Assembly (NCBI GenBank): GCA_947306605.1
Contig: CAMZHB010000082.1
Coordinates: forward strand, 1 to 7,294
Reading direction: 5' to 3'
Source: an uncultured Prevotellaceae bacterium
GTDB taxonomy: Bacteria; Bacteroidota; Bacteroidia; Bacteroidales; Bacteroidaceae
DNA length: 7,294 nucleotides
The notes under the pieces: generated by a model
What the model was told of the DNA's origin: nothing
Seen by the model: the letters and a program-made list of their open reading frames with translations, nothing else
Databases searched by the model: none
Program-made: the position numbers and the translations under genes
In this document: piece by piece, positions 6,427 through 7,294 of the stretch
How the letters are laid out: each line of letters begins with the position of its first letter
How positions within the stretch are numbered: the first letter of the stretch is position 1

Positions 6427-7294
6427 TCAGTGCGCTTCCAGCCAGTTTGTCCCCCAGCCACAGTCGGCAATGAGGGGTACGCTCATCTGGTAAGCGTTTT
6501 CCATTTCGTGTTTCACGAGTTGCCCTACCCTCTCCCGTTCTTCGTGCGGTACGGTGAAGTTGAGTTCGTCGTGGACTTGCAGTATCATTTTCGTGTTCAG
6601 GTGTTCTTCGCGCAGCCGGCGGTCGATGGCTATCATGGCCACTTTGATGATGTCGGCGGCAGACCCTTGGATGGGGGCGTTGATGGCGTTGCGTTCGGCG
6701 TAGCCGCGCACCACAGCGTTGCCTGAATTGATGTCAGGCAGGTAGCGGCGCCGGCCGAAAATGGTTTCGATGTAGCCTTTCTTGCGTGCCTGTTCGATGC
6801 TTTGGTCCATGAAGCGGCGGATGCCCGGGAATGTGTTGAAATAGCTGTTGATTAGTTCTTTGGCTTCGAAACGGCTGATGCCGATGCGCTGGGAGAGCCC
6901 GAAGGTGGTGATGCCATAGATGATGCCGAAGTTGGCGGTCTTGGCCTTGCGGCGCTCGTCACCGGTCACCTGGTCGATGGGCTTGTGGTAGATGCGAGCG
7001 GCCGTGGCAGCGTGGATGTCGTGCCCCTTTACGAAGGCGTCGATCATGTGTTCGTCTTGGCTGAGGTGGGCCATGATGCGGAGCTCAATCTGCGAGTAGT
7101 CGGCAGAGAAGAAGAGTTGGCCGGGCTCGGGAATGAAGGCGCGGCGTATTTCGCGTCCGTCGTCGCCGCGGACGGGGATGTTCTGCAGGTTCGGGTTGCT
7201 GGAACTGAGACGTCCCGTGGCCGTAACGGCTTGGTTGAATGTGCTGTGGATGTGTTCCGTGCGGCTGTTGATGAGCATGGGCAGCGCATCTACG
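6427..7294 (-). CDS. polA: DNA polymerase I, C-terminal polymerase core (5' end outside the window)
   Basis: The open frame continues through the right edge (VDALPMLINSRT, matching the family's DALP motif), so this is the last 288 or so codons of a protein that is normally about 900 aa, and the Met at 7278 is internal. It acts in DNA repair and Okazaki fragment processing. Numbering from that Met: TATGRLSSSNPNLQNIP (19-35) in the thumb/palm boundary, motif A DYSQIELR (60-67) with the metal-binding Asp60, O-helix motif B RRKAKTANFGIIYG (109-122), and motif C VHDEL (235-239) with the second metal Asp237. Phe117 occupies the E. coli Phe762 position, which predicts discrimination against dideoxynucleotides. 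The C-terminus WGTNWLEAH is normal and ends in TGA. The exonuclease domains cannot be judged here. Confidence 0.97.
   Translation of the reverse strand, partial: VDALPMLINSRTEHIHSTFNQAVTATGRLSSSNPNLQNIPVRGDDGREIRRAFIPEPGQLFFSADYSQIELRIMAHLSQDEHMIDAFVKGHDIHAATAARIYHKPIDQVTGDERRKAKTANFGIIYGITTFGLSQRIGISRFEAKELINSYFNTFPGIRRFMDQSIEQARKKGYIETIFGRRRYLPDINSGNAVVRGYAERNAINAPIQGSAADIIKVAMIAIDRRLREEHLNTKMILQVHDELNFTVPHEERERVGQLVKHEMENAYQMSVPLIADCGWGTNWLEAH

Noticed and set aside
6252..6470. 72-codon minus-strand ORF between polA and GH92
   Set aside because: It overlaps the polA 3' end in another frame, runs through the hairpin at 6279-6312, and has no promoter or ribosome-binding site.
1..7294. CRISPR arrays, tRNA or rRNA genes, transposases, phage genes, or defence systems
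   Set aside because: No direct-repeat array, RNA gene signature, or transposase or phage motif was seen on either strand; nearly all sequence is accounted for by five genes and short intergenic regions.

Overview
The window looks like chromosome from a Bacteroidales bacterium, most likely Prevotellaceae. Three things point there: a fused FeoA-FeoB iron transporter, a secreted GH92 alpha-mannosidase of the Bacteroides type, and promoter-like sequences of the Bacteroidetes form (TTTG, about 19-21 bases, TAnnTTTG) with no strong Shine-Dalgarno sequences. Species cannot be assigned from this stretch alone.

Layout: (1) Bases 1-2855, plus strand: a promoter, the FeoA-FeoB ferrous iron transporter, and 12 bases downstream a small basic protein of unknown function, probably in the same transcript. 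(2) Bases 2856-3771, plus strand: a 13-bp inverted repeat running into a good Bacteroidetes promoter, then a secreted serine esterase of the alpha/beta-hydrolase fold. (3) Bases 3791-3836: a strong hairpin with a T-tract between two convergent genes. (4) Bases 3835-6114, minus strand: a secreted GH92 exo-alpha-mannosidase whose catalytic and specificity residues match alpha-1,2-mannosidases. (5) Bases 6115-6426: an intergenic stretch holding the GH92 promoter, a small palindrome and a second hairpin that resembles the one in (3). (6) Bases 6427-7294, minus strand: the C-terminal polymerase core of DNA polymerase I, running off the right edge.

The genes do not form one pathway. feoAB and the small protein are an iron-uptake unit. 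The esterase and the mannosidase are both exported, converge on one terminator, and could act on the same host or dietary glycans, for example by removing acyl groups and mannose; nothing in the sequence proves that link. There is no SusC/SusD pair or regulator here, so this is not a visible polysaccharide utilisation locus. polA is housekeeping.

I see no clear new multi-gene system. The points most worth a second look are the pair of related hairpins flanking the GH92 gene, whose differences preserve base pairing; the CxxC-x4-CxxC insertion in the FeoB linker; the conserved-looking small basic ORF after feoAB; and the inverted repeat that overlaps the esterase promoter.
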